DNA of 64,000 nucleotides from Dictyobacter aurantiacus (GCF_003967515.1 NZ_BIFQ01000001.1:5208001-5272000); one strand, 5' to 3'; counted from the first letter of the stretch, positions 53,940 through 63,510 are shown. The notes: generated from the sequence alone by a model not told the origin. Made by a program: numbers and translations.

Positions 53940-54650
53940 GTGATTGTCCAGGAAATTATGTCAACGAAATTAACGACGGTCGAGCCCGATGATACGCTGG
54001 CTCATGCCGCCAATCTGTTTCGTCAATATAGCTTTCATCATTTGCCGGTGACGCGTCGTATCTATCAGACCAATGGTGAGGGGGTGCGGGTGGCGCTGCT
54101 GACCTGCGAGGGCCTGCTATACGCGCAGGATATCGACCTGGCGGTGGCGGTGTCCGAGGGAGATGAGCAGGGGAGGCAGCCGTGGCAGGAGCGGCGTGTG
54201 GTCGAGGTGATGCATAGCGCCGCCATTCGTGTGACGCCTACGACCAGCGTGGCGGCGGCGGCCCAGCTGCTGGTTGAGCGCGGCCTGAACTGCCTGCCGG
54301 TGGTGGAATATAAACTGGTAGATGGCGAGACGCGCACCATCCTGGTCGGCCTGCTGACGCGCAGCGATCTGCTGATCGCGCTCTCGCGGGCCATGGGTGC
54401 CTTTGAGCCGGGTATGCAGCTCGACATCGCGCTACCCCACGGCGACATGACGCCGTTGGCGCGCACGCTCCAGCTGGCGGCTGAGCTGCACGTCCACATC
54501 CGCAGCGTCCTGGCGGCCCCGCAGAGCGACGGCACCCTTTCAGTCGCCACCGTGCGCCTGGGCACGATCAATCCCACGCCCTTGCTGCTGCGCCTGAAAC
54601 AAGAAGGCATCCAGTACACCTTTGGCGGTCCCTTGCTGGCGTCCCATTAG
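53940..54650 (+). CDS. acuB: AcuB-like protein with paired CBS domains and a C-terminal ACT-like region
   Basis: A 236-residue protein. The first CBS domain (VQEIMSTKLTTVEPDDTLAH, FHHLPVTRR, LYAQDIDLA) and the second (VVEVMHSAAIRVTPTTSVAA, LNCLPVVEYK, GLLTRSDLLIALSRA) bind adenine nucleotides in the family. The last 65 residues have the length and strand order of the AcuB ACT domain. Start GTG 53940 has GGGAGG six bases upstream. It lies 22 bp before an AcuC-AcuA fusion gene, as in the acuABC operon of Bacillus. The symbol rests on domain order and context; the protein may pass an energy signal to its partner. Confidence 0.78.
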   Translation: MIVQEIMSTKLTTVEPDDTLAHAANLFRQYSFHHLPVTRRIYQTNGEGVRVALLTCEGLLYAQDIDLAVAVSEGDEQGRQPWQERRVVEVMHSAAIRVTPTTSVAAAAQLLVERGLNCLPVVEYKLVDGETRTILVGLLTRSDLLIALSRAMGAFEPGMQLDIALPHGDMTPLARTLQLAAELHVHIRSVLAAPQSDGTLSVATVRLGTINPTPLLLRLKQEGIQYTFGGPLLASH

Positions 54651-54672
54651 TAGATCGGAGAGGCAAAGAGCT

Positions 54673-56679
54673 ATGGCAGAGCAAAAATCCCCCAATCCCA
54701 ATCATCGAGCGCGCCTCATATTTGATCCGCAGGAATTGAACTATGACTTCGGCGAGCAGCATCCCCTCAATCCCGGCCGGTTGCGGGCCCTGGTTGATCT
54801 GCTGGCTTGCAGCGGTCTCTGGGATGTCAATGATGAGCGCACGCGCCTGGGCCTGCGTCCCGCCTCGATTGAGCAGCTGAGCCTGGCCCATGATCCCGCC
54901 TACATCGCGGCCGTGCAGCGGCTCGGCGAGCCGGACGTCGCCGACAGGACGCCGGAAGAGGAGGAGCAGCGGCGCGAGCTGGCGCAGCGCTACGGCTTTG
55001 GGGATAGCGATACGCCGCCGGTTCCGGGCATGCACGAGGTCTCGGCCATGATCGCCGGTGGCTCGCTGGTGGCGCTCAGCGCCGTCATGGGACTGCCCGA
55101 AGGGGGCACCTTCGCCTCTGAAGAGGAACGTCCTCTGCACGTTTTCCATCCGCAGGGGGGACTGCACCACGCCTGGTCCGATCGCGCCTCCGGCTTCTGC
55201 ATCTACAACGACGCGGCGGTGGCCATCGCGCACGTCCTGCGGGCCAGCGAAGCCAAGATCCTCTACATCGATTTCGACGCCCACCACGGCGACGGCGTGC
55301 AGCGCGCCTTCTACGATGATCCGCGCGTCATGACCATCTCGATCCACGAGACCGGCCGCTACCTCTTCCCCGGCAGCGGCGATGTGCTGGAGATGGGCAA
55401 CGGCAGCGGACGCGGCTACTCGATCAACGTGCCGCTGGAGCCGTTTACCGAAGACGACAGCTATATCGAGACCATGGACCCCCTGCTGTCGCAGCTGGTG
55501 ACGGCCTTCGCCCCCGACGTGATCGTGAGCGAGCACGGCTGCGACACCCACGCCTGGGACCCGCTGACGCACCTCAATCTGACCATGCGCGGCATCGGCG
55601 CGCAGATGAAGCTGGCCCATCAACTGGCCCATACCTACTGCGATGGACGCTGGGTGGCCCTCGGCGGCGGCGGCTACGCCCTCTACAGCGTGGTCCCACG
55701 CGCCTGGAGCCGGCTGTGGGCCGAGATGTCCGAGCAAGAACTGCCCGAGCAGCTGCCGCAGGAATGGATCGAGCGCTGGCAGCCCCTCTGGCAGGCCGCT
55801 CTGGAGCGTGAGCAGCAGGGTCAGCAGATCATGGGCAAGCAGCCCACGCAGGAGGAGTTCCCCACCACCTTCAACGACCGTCCTGAGCTCTTTCCACCGC
55901 AGCCGCGCCGCTGGGAGATCAACCACATCAACCGGCAGACTGTCGGTCTGGTGCGCCACCTGCTGATCCCATCGTCGATCCGTCAGGCCTTCCCCATCGC
56001 GCGCCACCGCTCGCCGCTCTCGGACCTCTTCGACCTGCTGCACCTCAACCGCAGCTCGACGCCCTCGCGCATCCGCACCCTGCAGACCATGCGCGGACCC
56101 GTTCTGCTGCGCGACTTCAGCCCGCCATCCCTGATTGAGCGCCTGCGGCCCGATCACGGCCTCAGCTCGTTCGCCCGCCTGCCCGAGCGCGAGCACCAGC
56201 TGCTGCTCGACATCGCCCGCAGTCCCGACTGCGCCCTCACCGTCGCCCACACCCCGGCCGGCGAGATCATCGGCCAGGTCACTATCGCCCCCGCCGACGA
56301 ATGGTGGGAGGGTGTCGAAAACCTCTACGAGGTCGCCATCGAGGTCAGCTCCGACTGGCGCGGCCTCGGCATCGCGCGCGAGATACTGGCCTTTGCCCTT
56401 GAACTCGACGCCAAAGAGGACATGATCTTCTTCGCCATCGGCCTCTCCTGGCACTGGGACGCCGAAGGGCTCGGCATCTCCACCTTCCGTTACCGCGAAC
56501 TGATCAAGCATCTCTTCGGCACCCAGGGCTTCGTCGAGTACGCCACCACCGAGCCCAACGTCAGCATGGAGCCCGCCAACGTCCTCGTCGCCCGCATCGG
56601 GGACCGCGTCGACCCGCGCGTCTCCAAACAATTTCTCAACCGCCTCATCCGCTCGACCGCCTTCACCCCGCATTGGTAA
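54673..56679 (+). CDS. acuC-acuA: fusion of AcuC-type deacetylase and AcuA-type acetyltransferase
   Basis: A 668-residue protein. Residues about 12-345 are a class I histone-deacetylase fold of the AcuC type: GGLHHAWSD (catalytic His pair 165-166), zinc ligands in IDFDAHHGDG (Asp202, His204) and HGCDTHAWDPLTHL (Asp291), and GGGGY (Tyr335). After a linker, residues about 465-645 match AcuA: WWEGVENLYEVAIEVS, the acetyl-CoA loop DWRGLGIAREIL, SWHWDAEG, and EPANVLVARIGD. In Bacillus, AcuA acetylates and inactivates acetyl-CoA synthetase and AcuC reverses it. Here both activities are on one chain, behind the acuB-like gene. No acetyl-CoA synthetase gene is in the window. Confidence 0.9.
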   Translation: MAEQKSPNPNHRARLIFDPQELNYDFGEQHPLNPGRLRALVDLLACSGLWDVNDERTRLGLRPASIEQLSLAHDPAYIAAVQRLGEPDVADRTPEEEEQRRELAQRYGFGDSDTPPVPGMHEVSAMIAGGSLVALSAVMGLPEGGTFASEEERPLHVFHPQGGLHHAWSDRASGFCIYNDAAVAIAHVLRASEAKILYIDFDAHHGDGVQRAFYDDPRVMTISIHETGRYLFPGSGDVLEMGNGSGRGYSINVPLEPFTEDDSYIETMDPLLSQLVTAFAPDVIVSEHGCDTHAWDPLTHLNLTMRGIGAQMKLAHQLAHTYCDGRWVALGGGGYALYSVVPRAWSRLWAEMSEQELPEQLPQEWIERWQPLWQAALEREQQGQQIMGKQPTQEEFPTTFNDRPELFPPQPRRWEINHINRQTVGLVRHLLIPSSIRQAFPIARHRSPLSDLFDLLHLNRSSTPSRIRTLQTMRGPVLLRDFSPPSLIERLRPDHGLSSFARLPEREHQLLLDIARSPDCALTVAHTPAGEIIGQVTIAPADEWWEGVENLYEVAIEVSSDWRGLGIAREILAFALELDAKEDMIFFAIGLSWHWDAEGLGISTFRYRELIKHLFGTQGFVEYATTEPNVSMEPANVLVARIGDRVDPRVSKQFLNRLIRSTAFTPHW

Positions 56680-56696
56680 CGCCACCAACGAAAAGA

Positions 56697-56734
56697 GAAA
56701 TCGGGGCGTGGGTTCGAACCCACGCCCCGATTTC
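56697..56734 (+). terminator. 38-bp perfect palindrome after the fusion gene
   Basis: GAAATCGGGGCGTGGGTTC and its exact complement meet without a loop, 17 bp past the stop of the fusion gene. The ends (GAAATCGG...) recall element B. The central GGTTCGAACC resembles a tRNA T-arm but there is no tRNA around it. Confidence 0.6.
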
Positions 56735-57057
56735 CCATATCCTCCCCGAAAATGAAACGCCCCCTCCAACACGAAACGCCCCCAAAAAATGGAACGCTCA
56801 ATTCCATAAGGAACGTAATCGTAGAGTCGACCCTCGAGGTCGACTGGACCGCCAGCGTCAGCGATTGCGGTCCACGTCCCCGGCCGGTTCGGCTTCCCAT
56901 GGAAAATTCCTCGCCCCACGTGGTACCCCGGGAGGAACGTTCGCTTAAAGGTTCGTGTGCGGAACGTTCCCCTCGGGGAACAACGTTTGCCAGCGTGTAC
57001 GCCACGAGAAGGGTGTCGTGGGGGGACGTGGGCTGCCGCCGCTGGCGCTGGCAGCCC
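56735..57057. repeat. decayed element B cluster
   Basis: GTAGAGTCGACC-ctcga-GGTCGA at 56821-56842, with ACGAAACGCCC-type sequence on its left, is the clearest copy. Further palindromic pieces (GGAACGTTCCCCTCGGGGAA) fill the stretch to the IS element. Open frames on both strands here lack any recognisable protein feature. Confidence 0.55.
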
Positions 57058-57070
57058 GGTCGACCTCGAG

Positions 57071-58588
57071 GGCATCTGTTGATACTAAATAGCCAAAAGG
57101 TCTCTGGATGGGGAGGGAGACTTGCCAGAGTGGCAAATATCGAGGAACATCCAAAGAAATTGTCATCACACGTTTTCGAAAGGATCTTCCTCGTATGCCT
57201 CATCATACCGCATCTGGGCCCGAAGAGGCGAATGCCGATTCGCTCTCACAACAGATCGTTGGCTGCTTGCAGCGCCTCATCGAACCCTCTGATCCCCCTG
57301 CCGCTGCGGTGAGCCGCCCTCGTGGACGACCCGCAGTGCTCTCCTCTGAGCATCTGTGTCTGGCGGTCTTGCTGGCGCTGCTGCGCGGCTTGAAGAGCTA
57401 TGCCTGCGTCTGGCGCCTGATCACCTGGTCGGGGGTCGGCCACTTTCCTCTCTTGCCCCATACTCGTGACGCCATCCGCAAACGCCTCTTGCACACCTCC
57501 CTCGACGTCTGGCAGCGCCTCCTGCTGCGCGTGAGCACCGGCTTGCATGCCCAAACCCAGGCGGTCGCCCAGTGTGATCTGCTTCCCTGGGTTTCCCATA
57601 TCTTCGCTCTGGATCAAACCACGCTCGATGCCGTCCAGCGGCGCATGCAGGATGTGCGCGATGAAGCCGTGGACAGTCCACGCCTGCTGGTCGGCAGACT
57701 GGCCGCCCTCTTTGATGTCCGCCGCCAGCAATGGGTTCGTATCCTCTTCCGTGAGGACGTCTTTGCCAATGAAAAACTGCTCGTCCAGGACGTGGTGCGT
57801 GGATTGCCCGCTGGCAGCCTGCTGCTGGCCGATCTGGGCTACTTCAGCTTTCCCTGGTTTGACTGGCTCACGGACCAGGGCTTTTTCTGGCTCTCACGGA
57901 TGCGGGAGAAGACCTCCTACCAGATCCTGCACGTCTTTGTGCAGCAAGGCACCACGCTCGACGCCCTGGTCTGGCTGGGAGCCTACCGCGCCGATCGCTG
58001 TGCCCACCGGGTGCGCCTGATCCAGTTTGAGCATCACGGCAAGCTGTACCAGTATCTGACCAACATCTGCGAACCCGATCGCTTGAGCATGAGCGAGGCC
58101 GCTCGCCTCTACGCGCGTCGCTGGGAGATCGAGCTGGCGTTCAAAGCGCTCAAATGCACGCTGGGCATTCGCGTGTGGTGGTCCTGCGATCCTCTCCTGG
58201 TGCTTCAGCAGCTCTTCGCCGCCTTCATCCTGGCTCAGGTGCTCCATGCGCTCCACGCTCAGGTGGCCTTCGCCGCCCAGGTCCCTCTCTTCGACGTGTC
58301 CTTGCCCGTGCTTGCCACCTTGCTTGCTCAGGCGCCCACGCGATCGGGTGGGCAGCCCCTGATCCAGCGACTGCTCGAGGTGGGTCGGCGCCAGGGTTTG
58401 ATCCGGCCCTCGCGGCGCATCGAGCCAGCCGTCCCTGCTCTGCTGAGGTCCTACACCCCGGCCCCACCTGATCTGCCGACCATCCGACCGCCACGCTACG
58501 CCCATCGTGTCCGTCAGGGACGTTCGGATCGACCCGACTTTGTGCCTCGTTTTTTCACCTTCATCGTGATTTAGTATCAACAGATGCC
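57071..58588 (+). mobile_element. IS4-family insertion sequence, 1518 bp
   Basis: Perfect 20-bp terminal inverted repeats (57071-57090 GGCATCTGTTGATACTAAAT and 58569-58588). A five-base direct repeat TCGAG on both sides is consistent with target duplication; the match can be read as CCTCGAG if the ends are shifted. One intact transposase gene. It is unrelated in end sequence to the IS at 7636-9196. Confidence 0.88.
57195..58574 (+). CDS. IS4-family DDE transposase
   Basis: A 459-residue transposase. DDE marks: FALDQTTLDAVQ (first Asp), LLADLGYFSFPWFDWL (second Asp), and YARRWEIELAFKALKCTLG with the Y-2-R-3-E-6-K signature. Start 57195 has AAAGGA ten bases upstream; the longer upstream reading overlaps the left terminus and is unlikely. 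Its stop lies in the right inverted repeat. The frame is intact, so the element may be mobile. Confidence 0.9.
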   Translation: MPHHTASGPEEANADSLSQQIVGCLQRLIEPSDPPAAAVSRPRGRPAVLSSEHLCLAVLLALLRGLKSYACVWRLITWSGVGHFPLLPHTRDAIRKRLLHTSLDVWQRLLLRVSTGLHAQTQAVAQCDLLPWVSHIFALDQTTLDAVQRRMQDVRDEAVDSPRLLVGRLAALFDVRRQQWVRILFREDVFANEKLLVQDVVRGLPAGSLLLADLGYFSFPWFDWLTDQGFFWLSRMREKTSYQILHVFVQQGTTLDALVWLGAYRADRCAHRVRLIQFEHHGKLYQYLTNICEPDRLSMSEAARLYARRWEIELAFKALKCTLGIRVWWSCDPLLVLQQLFAAFILAQVLHALHAQVAFAAQVPLFDVSLPVLATLLAQAPTRSGGQPLIQRLLEVGRRQGLIRPSRRIEPAVPALLRSYTPAPPDLPTIRPPRYAHRVRQGRSDRPDFVPRFFTFIVI

Positions 58589-58604
58589 TCGAGGGTCGAC
58601 CCTA

Positions 58605-58950
58605 CAGGGGCGTTTCACGTTGGGGGGAGTGTTTCGAATTTTGGGTGCGTTCCGCGTGGAATTGGGGGATGTGTTTACCGTTGCGTTGAATGTATTGCTC
58701 CTTGCGGCGCAACTCCAAATCAGCAATATCCAGACTGTGGGAGGGGAGATGGGTAGGTTGTGCCAGCCAATGTTAATCTATGCTATTAATGTCTGGCTTA
58801 TGCCAACCATCTAGAATGAAATGTATAGAAATGTAATAGTTGAGTCCTAAGTACTATCTACCTTCCTATTGTTTTCTACAGGATTATGCTGTAAAATCCC
58901 ATCAATATGTATTGTATTAAGGTAATTAAACGCATATAAGGGTTTATAGT
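58605..58950. other. intergenic region with element B flank and kinase promoter
   Basis: The first roughly 80 bp (GGGGCGTTTCACG, GCGTTCCGCGTGGAATT) match, inverted, the flank of element B at 56760-56820, so they are part of the interrupted repeat. The remainder is AT-rich and probably holds the kinase promoter. An open frame at 58584-58814 has no ribosome site and no family. Confidence 0.5.
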
Positions 58951-60741
58951 ATGTCAAATTCGGGAATGATATGTTCGGTTTGTAAAGCAGAGAATGTTTT
59001 TAATGATGGCGTTTGTCACTTTTGTGGATCAGATTTGTCGCCACAAGATGATATCTATGGAGCGAACAATATTTTTGTCGCTAGCTCTGGTGGGCTGGTT
59101 TTGAGGAATCGTTATCGTATCAGGCAGACGATTGGCCAGGGCGGTATGGGCTCGGTCTATAGCGCGGAAGACGAGCAGCTGGGGAAGCGTCTGGTGGCGG
59201 TCAAAGAATTGGTGTATCAGCGGCTGTCGCCGCAAGAAAAGCGCGACGCGGCCACGCAATTTCAGCGCGAGGCGCATCTGCTGGCGAGTCTACAACATCC
59301 TAACCTGCCGAATATCTATGATTATTTTGAGGAAAATGGGCATTGGTACCTGGTGATGGGGCTGATCGCGGGCGAGACGCTGGAGTCATTTCAGCAGAAA
59401 GCTCTCAATGGACGCCTTCCGGTGGGGGAAGTGGTCAGCATCGGCATAGAGCTCTCTAATGTATTGGAATATCTGCATACACATCAGCCGCCGATCATCT
59501 TTCGTGATCTCAAGCCCGCCAATATTATGCGCACGGCCAATGGACATCTTTACCTGATTGACTTTGGCATCGCGCGCCACTTCAAGCCTGACCAATCGCG
59601 CGATACCGTCAGCTATGGCTCGGCCGGCTTCTCGCCGCCAGAGCAGTATGGCGGTGCCCAGACCAATCCACGATCCGACATCTACAGCCTGGGCGTGACG
59701 CTGTATGCCTTGCTTTCCGGCTATGATCCATCGCGCTCCCTCTTCAATTTACCTCCTCTGGCAACATTGGTGCCCGATGCGCCTCCCAGACTGGTACAAC
59801 TTATCAGCCAGATGATAGAGTTCTCTGAAGAGATGCGTCCCGCCAGCGCCGCGGCCGTCCGCCATGCCCTACAAACCATCAACGCGCCGACCGGGCAGTC
59901 GCTGGCGCCACCACCTCCGCTCTCATTGCGTCCATTGGATACTCCACCGCCGCCTCCCCCATTCCACCAAGCGACGCAACCTGCATTTCCCGAGTATCAA
60001 CAGATGATGACTCCTCCTCCAAATTCGGAATACCGGCCCTACCTCGAGGGGGCAGCGGTAGGATCTGGTGGGCAGCAACAAATAATGCAACCATTCGCGG
60101 CGCCAGCTCCATCGAATTCGCCTATGCGTGTTATTTTGAAGGTCCTTGGTGTGCTGGGATGCGTGGTTGGTGGTGGCCTGCTTGGGATGGGCCTTCTTTT
60201 TGCTCTTTTCGCGCTTGGCTCGTTTGCTAACTATACATTCTTTGCTAACGAAATCTGGGTGGGGCCTTTGTTCATTATAGTTGGATGGATTGTGTTGCGC
60301 ATCGGGTTGCTGCCATTTCGTCATCCGCTGAACATTGATGCACCTGTCGGGGGGTGGCGCCGTGTGGGGATCGAAGGCGGCATCTTCCTGGGAGGCGCTA
60401 TGGTGCTGGCCGGCGTTGTCTGTACCTTCTTCCTGCTGTACAGCTACTACCTCTTGAATCATCGAGCTGATTTATATAGCGCGGGCGTCGGCGGTAGCAT
60501 TCTGTATGTGACGAGTGGCCTGTACATCTTATTGAATTCCAGGCTGAAGCCGCCGAAGATATCCTTCTCCCAGAACCGTCGCGAAGCGATCGCATATACA
60601 GGCAGCCTGTTTGGCGCCAGCTTTGGCATACCCGGCCTGCTCATGATCCTCGCGTTTTCCAGAGGAACGATGGTCCCCGGCGTAATCCTGTTGATCATTG
60701 GCGTATTCTTGACTTTTATCACACGCATACGCAAGAATTGA
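58951..60741 (+). CDS. zinc-ribbon Ser/Thr protein kinase with C-terminal membrane helices
   Basis: A 596-residue protein. An N-terminal double zinc knuckle (CSVCKAENVF, CHFCGSDL) precedes a PknB-type kinase (about residues 55-310): GQGGMGSVYSAED, VAVKEL, IIFRDLKPANIM, DFGIAR, SPPEQYGG. A Pro-rich linker (PPPPPPF, PPPPLSLRP) follows, then about five hydrophobic helices (residues 390-592). The kinase is thus cytoplasmic and tethered at its C-terminus, opposite to the receptors at 24457-28756. AAGGG is ten bases before the ATG. A PP2C phosphatase starts about 3 kb downstream. Confidence 0.9.
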   Translation: MSNSGMICSVCKAENVFNDGVCHFCGSDLSPQDDIYGANNIFVASSGGLVLRNRYRIRQTIGQGGMGSVYSAEDEQLGKRLVAVKELVYQRLSPQEKRDAATQFQREAHLLASLQHPNLPNIYDYFEENGHWYLVMGLIAGETLESFQQKALNGRLPVGEVVSIGIELSNVLEYLHTHQPPIIFRDLKPANIMRTANGHLYLIDFGIARHFKPDQSRDTVSYGSAGFSPPEQYGGAQTNPRSDIYSLGVTLYALLSGYDPSRSLFNLPPLATLVPDAPPRLVQLISQMIEFSEEMRPASAAAVRHALQTINAPTGQSLAPPPPLSLRPLDTPPPPPPFHQATQPAFPEYQQMMTPPPNSEYRPYLEGAAVGSGGQQQIMQPFAAPAPSNSPMRVILKVLGVLGCVVGGGLLGMGLLFALFALGSFANYTFFANEIWVGPLFIIVGWIVLRIGLLPFRHPLNIDAPVGGWRRVGIEGGIFLGGAMVLAGVVCTFFLLYSYYLLNHRADLYSAGVGGSILYVTSGLYILLNSRLKPPKISFSQNRREAIAYTGSLFGASFGIPGLLMILAFSRGTMVPGVILLIIGVFLTFITRIRKN

Positions 60742-60813
60742 TAATAAGAATGTAGCGAGATTCTATAGGGAAAGATCATCTGAGACATACCAGAGTGGCG
60801 AAGGAGCTTCCGT

Positions 60814-63510
60814 GTGCGTGACTCGGAGCAGCATCAATTAGAAAACAACGTCATCTCCTCCACTTTACAGGCGTTGCCGGATCTGGGAGAACTGGTAGGG
60901 CGTGAGGATGAGATGGGGGATGGGTTGCGGTTGCTGGCACGGCCAGAAATACGCCTGCTTACCGTGACAGGTGTCGGTGGGGTGGGGAAGACGCGGCTGG
61001 CCCAGGAGCTGGCGCGACAGGTTGCTCCTGCGTTCGCCGATGGCGTATTTATGCTGTCGCTGGCCGCGCTCAGCCAGCCCGATCAGTTGCTGCCAGCGCT
61101 TCTGCAGGTATTCGGCTTGAGGACGGAACCTGCGTATCCACTACTGGCGACGCTGGTGGCGTTTCTGCGCGACCGCCAGGCGCTGTTGCTGCTGGATACC
61201 TTTGAGCAGATCGTCCTGGGCGCTACCCTGCTCGTCGAGCTGCTGGCGCGCTGCCCGCGGATCAAGCTGCTGGTGACCAGCCGGGAGATGTTGCGCGTGC
61301 GCGGTGAGCATGTCTTCCAGCTTGATCCGCTGCCGCTCCCCGATCTCACCTCCTCCAGCGATGAAGCCGGACTGGCCGAGAATGCCGCTGTCAGGCTGTT
61401 CACGCGACACATGCGAGCGCTTCGATCTTCCGAGTCCTTATCGAGTGAAGATGTACGTGCGAGCGCCGAGATCTGTATCCGCCTGGATGGGTTGCCGCTG
61501 GCGATCGAGCTGGCCTCCGCTCGTTGTGTCCTCTTTGCGCCTCGTGAGTTGCTGACGCGGCTTGAGCGTCGCCTGCCCCTGCTTACACACGGTCCGCGCG
61601 ATCTGCCTGAGCGCCAGCAGACGCTGCGCGATACGCTGGTCTGGAGCTATAATCTGCTTGCGGAGCAGGAACAGCGCCTCTTTACGCGCATGGCAATCTT
61701 CGCTGGCGGTTGTACGCTGGCTGCCGCGCAGGCGCTTTATGTAGATGATCCCGGCGCATGCCTGGATGGCATCACGTCACTGCTTGAGAAGAACCTGTTG
61801 CGACGCGTTGAGTCACCCGTGACCGGGCCACGCCTGCGCATGCTGGAGACGCTGCGTGAGTTGGGCCTGGAGTGTCTGCGGGCAAGTGGAGAGGAGCACG
61901 AGATACGGAACCGCCATGCCAGCTATTATCTGCAGCTAGCGGAACAGGCTGAGCCAATCGGTCCCGATGATGCCACGTGGCTGTCCTGTCTGGACCTGGA
62001 GCTGGATAACGTGCGCGGCGCGCTGCAGTGGTGGGATGAATCCGGCGACGCCGTCAACGTGTTACGCATGGGCGCTGCGCTCAGATATTACTGGATCAGC
62101 AGCGGGCATGCGGCCGAGGGCTATGGTTGGATCACGCAGACTCTGGACCGTACTCCCGGCTGTACGCCTGTGGTGCGCGCCCAGGCGTTGCTGGCCGCTG
62201 GGATGCTGGCGCCCTATCAGGCTCAATATACGCGGTGGTGGCAGCTCTGTCAGGAGAGCAGGCACCTGTTTCAGGAGCTTGGCGATGGGAGGGGGATGGC
62301 CGAGGCGCTCAACGAGCTTGGACTGGCGGCCCGCTGGCACGGAGAGCTGGCACGAGCGCATCAGTTTCACGCCGAGAGCCTGAATTTGTGGCGGGCATGC
62401 GCTGATCAGCAGGGGATCGCTAGCACGCAGCTGCACCTGGCCAGGGTCCTCTATGCGCAATCCGGCTATCATGCGGCCCGTGAGCTAACACTGCAGAGCC
62501 TGCAGCACTTCCGCGTCCTGGGTCAGCGTCAGGGGATCGCCCGATCTTTGATGTTGCTGGCGTTTATCGTGAGCTATTACCAGGAACATCGGCGCGCCCT
62601 GATGCTGGCCGAAGAGAGTCTGGACCTGTTTCGAGCGTTGGGTGTGCAGTGGGAGATGGCTGGTCAACTTCAATCCGCGGCGAAACTGGCTCTACGCCAG
62701 AATGATAGCGCGCGGGCATTGGCGTATACCGAGGAAAGCCTGGTGGTCGCCAGGCGCGCGGGCAATCGCGAAGCCGTGGCTAGTGGCCTCCACTTGCTAG
62801 CCCTCCTGCGCTGGAAGCGGGGCGCGTGGGAAGAAGGGCGACAGCTCCTGACCGAGAGTCTGGTTCTCTATGAGGAACTGGACTGTCAGGAAGGGATCGC
62901 CGATGTGCTCCTGACGTATTCCCAATTGGCGTCTGTGCGCAAGGAATATACGGAAGCACGGATGCATCTGGAACGCTGCCTGCGGATCCTCTTGCGCCAG
63001 GAGAACAAGCCGGCGCTTATCGCCAGCCTGGTGACGCTGGCGCGGCTGGCCGCGCGTGAGGGGCGGACCGACTGGAGCATTCGCCTGCTTGCGGCCAGCG
63101 ATGCCCTGCGTGAAGCGATTGGTCGTCAGCCTTTTCCCCTCACGGATGCCTATCGGCGCACCGCGATGCTGGTCGCTTCTATACCGGAGAAAAGGGAATT
63201 TACCAGCGCCTGGCGGGCGGGACGCGCCATGACCCCCGCTCAGGCCGTAGCGGCGCGTGAAGAAAGCCCTCTCCTCGATCCATCCCCACGCAGCAATCCC
63301 ACGCACTTCTTGTCTCCGGTCCATCTGACGGCCCGTGAGCGCGAAGTGTTGCACCTGATCACCCTCGGCCTGACCAATCCGCAGATCGCCCGGCTCCTGC
63401 TCATCAGCCCCGTCACGGTCAACGCCCACGTACGCTCTATCTATGACAAACTGGCCGTATCCTCGCGCAGCGCCGCTACCCGCTACGCGCTGCAGCACCA
63501 TCTCTTCTGA
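60814..63510 (+). CDS. LuxR-family regulator with NB-ARC NTPase and TPR domains
   Basis: An 898-residue one-component regulator. The NTPase (LGELVGREDEMGD, P-loop GVGGVGKTR at 53-61, Walker B LLLLDTFEQIV) is followed by a winged-helix region, about ten TPR-like repeats (residues 400-780), and a LuxR helix-turn-helix at the end (LTAREREVLHLITLGLTNPQ, VTVNAHVRSIYDKL). Start is GTG with AAGGAG seven bases upstream. The class couples effector binding on the TPRs to ATP-driven activation of transcription. The partial gene at 1-392 is of the same kind. It lies between a Ser/Thr kinase and a PP2C phosphatase gene. Confidence 0.9.
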   Translation: MRDSEQHQLENNVISSTLQALPDLGELVGREDEMGDGLRLLARPEIRLLTVTGVGGVGKTRLAQELARQVAPAFADGVFMLSLAALSQPDQLLPALLQVFGLRTEPAYPLLATLVAFLRDRQALLLLDTFEQIVLGATLLVELLARCPRIKLLVTSREMLRVRGEHVFQLDPLPLPDLTSSSDEAGLAENAAVRLFTRHMRALRSSESLSSEDVRASAEICIRLDGLPLAIELASARCVLFAPRELLTRLERRLPLLTHGPRDLPERQQTLRDTLVWSYNLLAEQEQRLFTRMAIFAGGCTLAAAQALYVDDPGACLDGITSLLEKNLLRRVESPVTGPRLRMLETLRELGLECLRASGEEHEIRNRHASYYLQLAEQAEPIGPDDATWLSCLDLELDNVRGALQWWDESGDAVNVLRMGAALRYYWISSGHAAEGYGWITQTLDRTPGCTPVVRAQALLAAGMLAPYQAQYTRWWQLCQESRHLFQELGDGRGMAEALNELGLAARWHGELARAHQFHAESLNLWRACADQQGIASTQLHLARVLYAQSGYHAARELTLQSLQHFRVLGQRQGIARSLMLLAFIVSYYQEHRRALMLAEESLDLFRALGVQWEMAGQLQSAAKLALRQNDSARALAYTEESLVVARRAGNREAVASGLHLLALLRWKRGAWEEGRQLLTESLVLYEELDCQEGIADVLLTYSQLASVRKEYTEARMHLERCLRILLRQENKPALIASLVTLARLAAREGRTDWSIRLLAASDALREAIGRQPFPLTDAYRRTAMLVASIPEKREFTSAWRAGRAMTPAQAVAAREESPLLDPSPRSNPTHFLSPVHLTAREREVLHLITLGLTNPQIARLLLISPVTVNAHVRSIYDKLAVSSRSAATRYALQHHLF

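Larger units (their letters stand above)
57058..58604 (-). repeat. element B copy split by the second IS element
   Basis: GGTCGACCTCGAG (57058-57070) on the left and TCGAGGGTCGACCCTAC (58589-58605) on the right join, once the IS and one TCGAG are removed, to GGTCGACC-tcgag-GGTCGACCCTAC. This is an element B in minus orientation whose loop is the target duplication. Confidence 0.75.

Noticed and set aside
56697-56734. tRNA-like T-arm (GGTTCGAACC)
   Set aside because: It is the centre of a 38-bp perfect palindrome; there are no acceptor, D or anticodon arms around it.
54568-57075. 835-codon minus-strand frame across the acuB/acuC-acuA genes
   Set aside because: Antisense to clear CBS, HDAC and GNAT domains; the frame is open only because of high third-position GC.
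56752-57312. 186-codon plus-strand frame before the second transposase
   Set aside because: It runs through element B remnants and the IS terminus, has no ribosome site and overlaps the transposase start.
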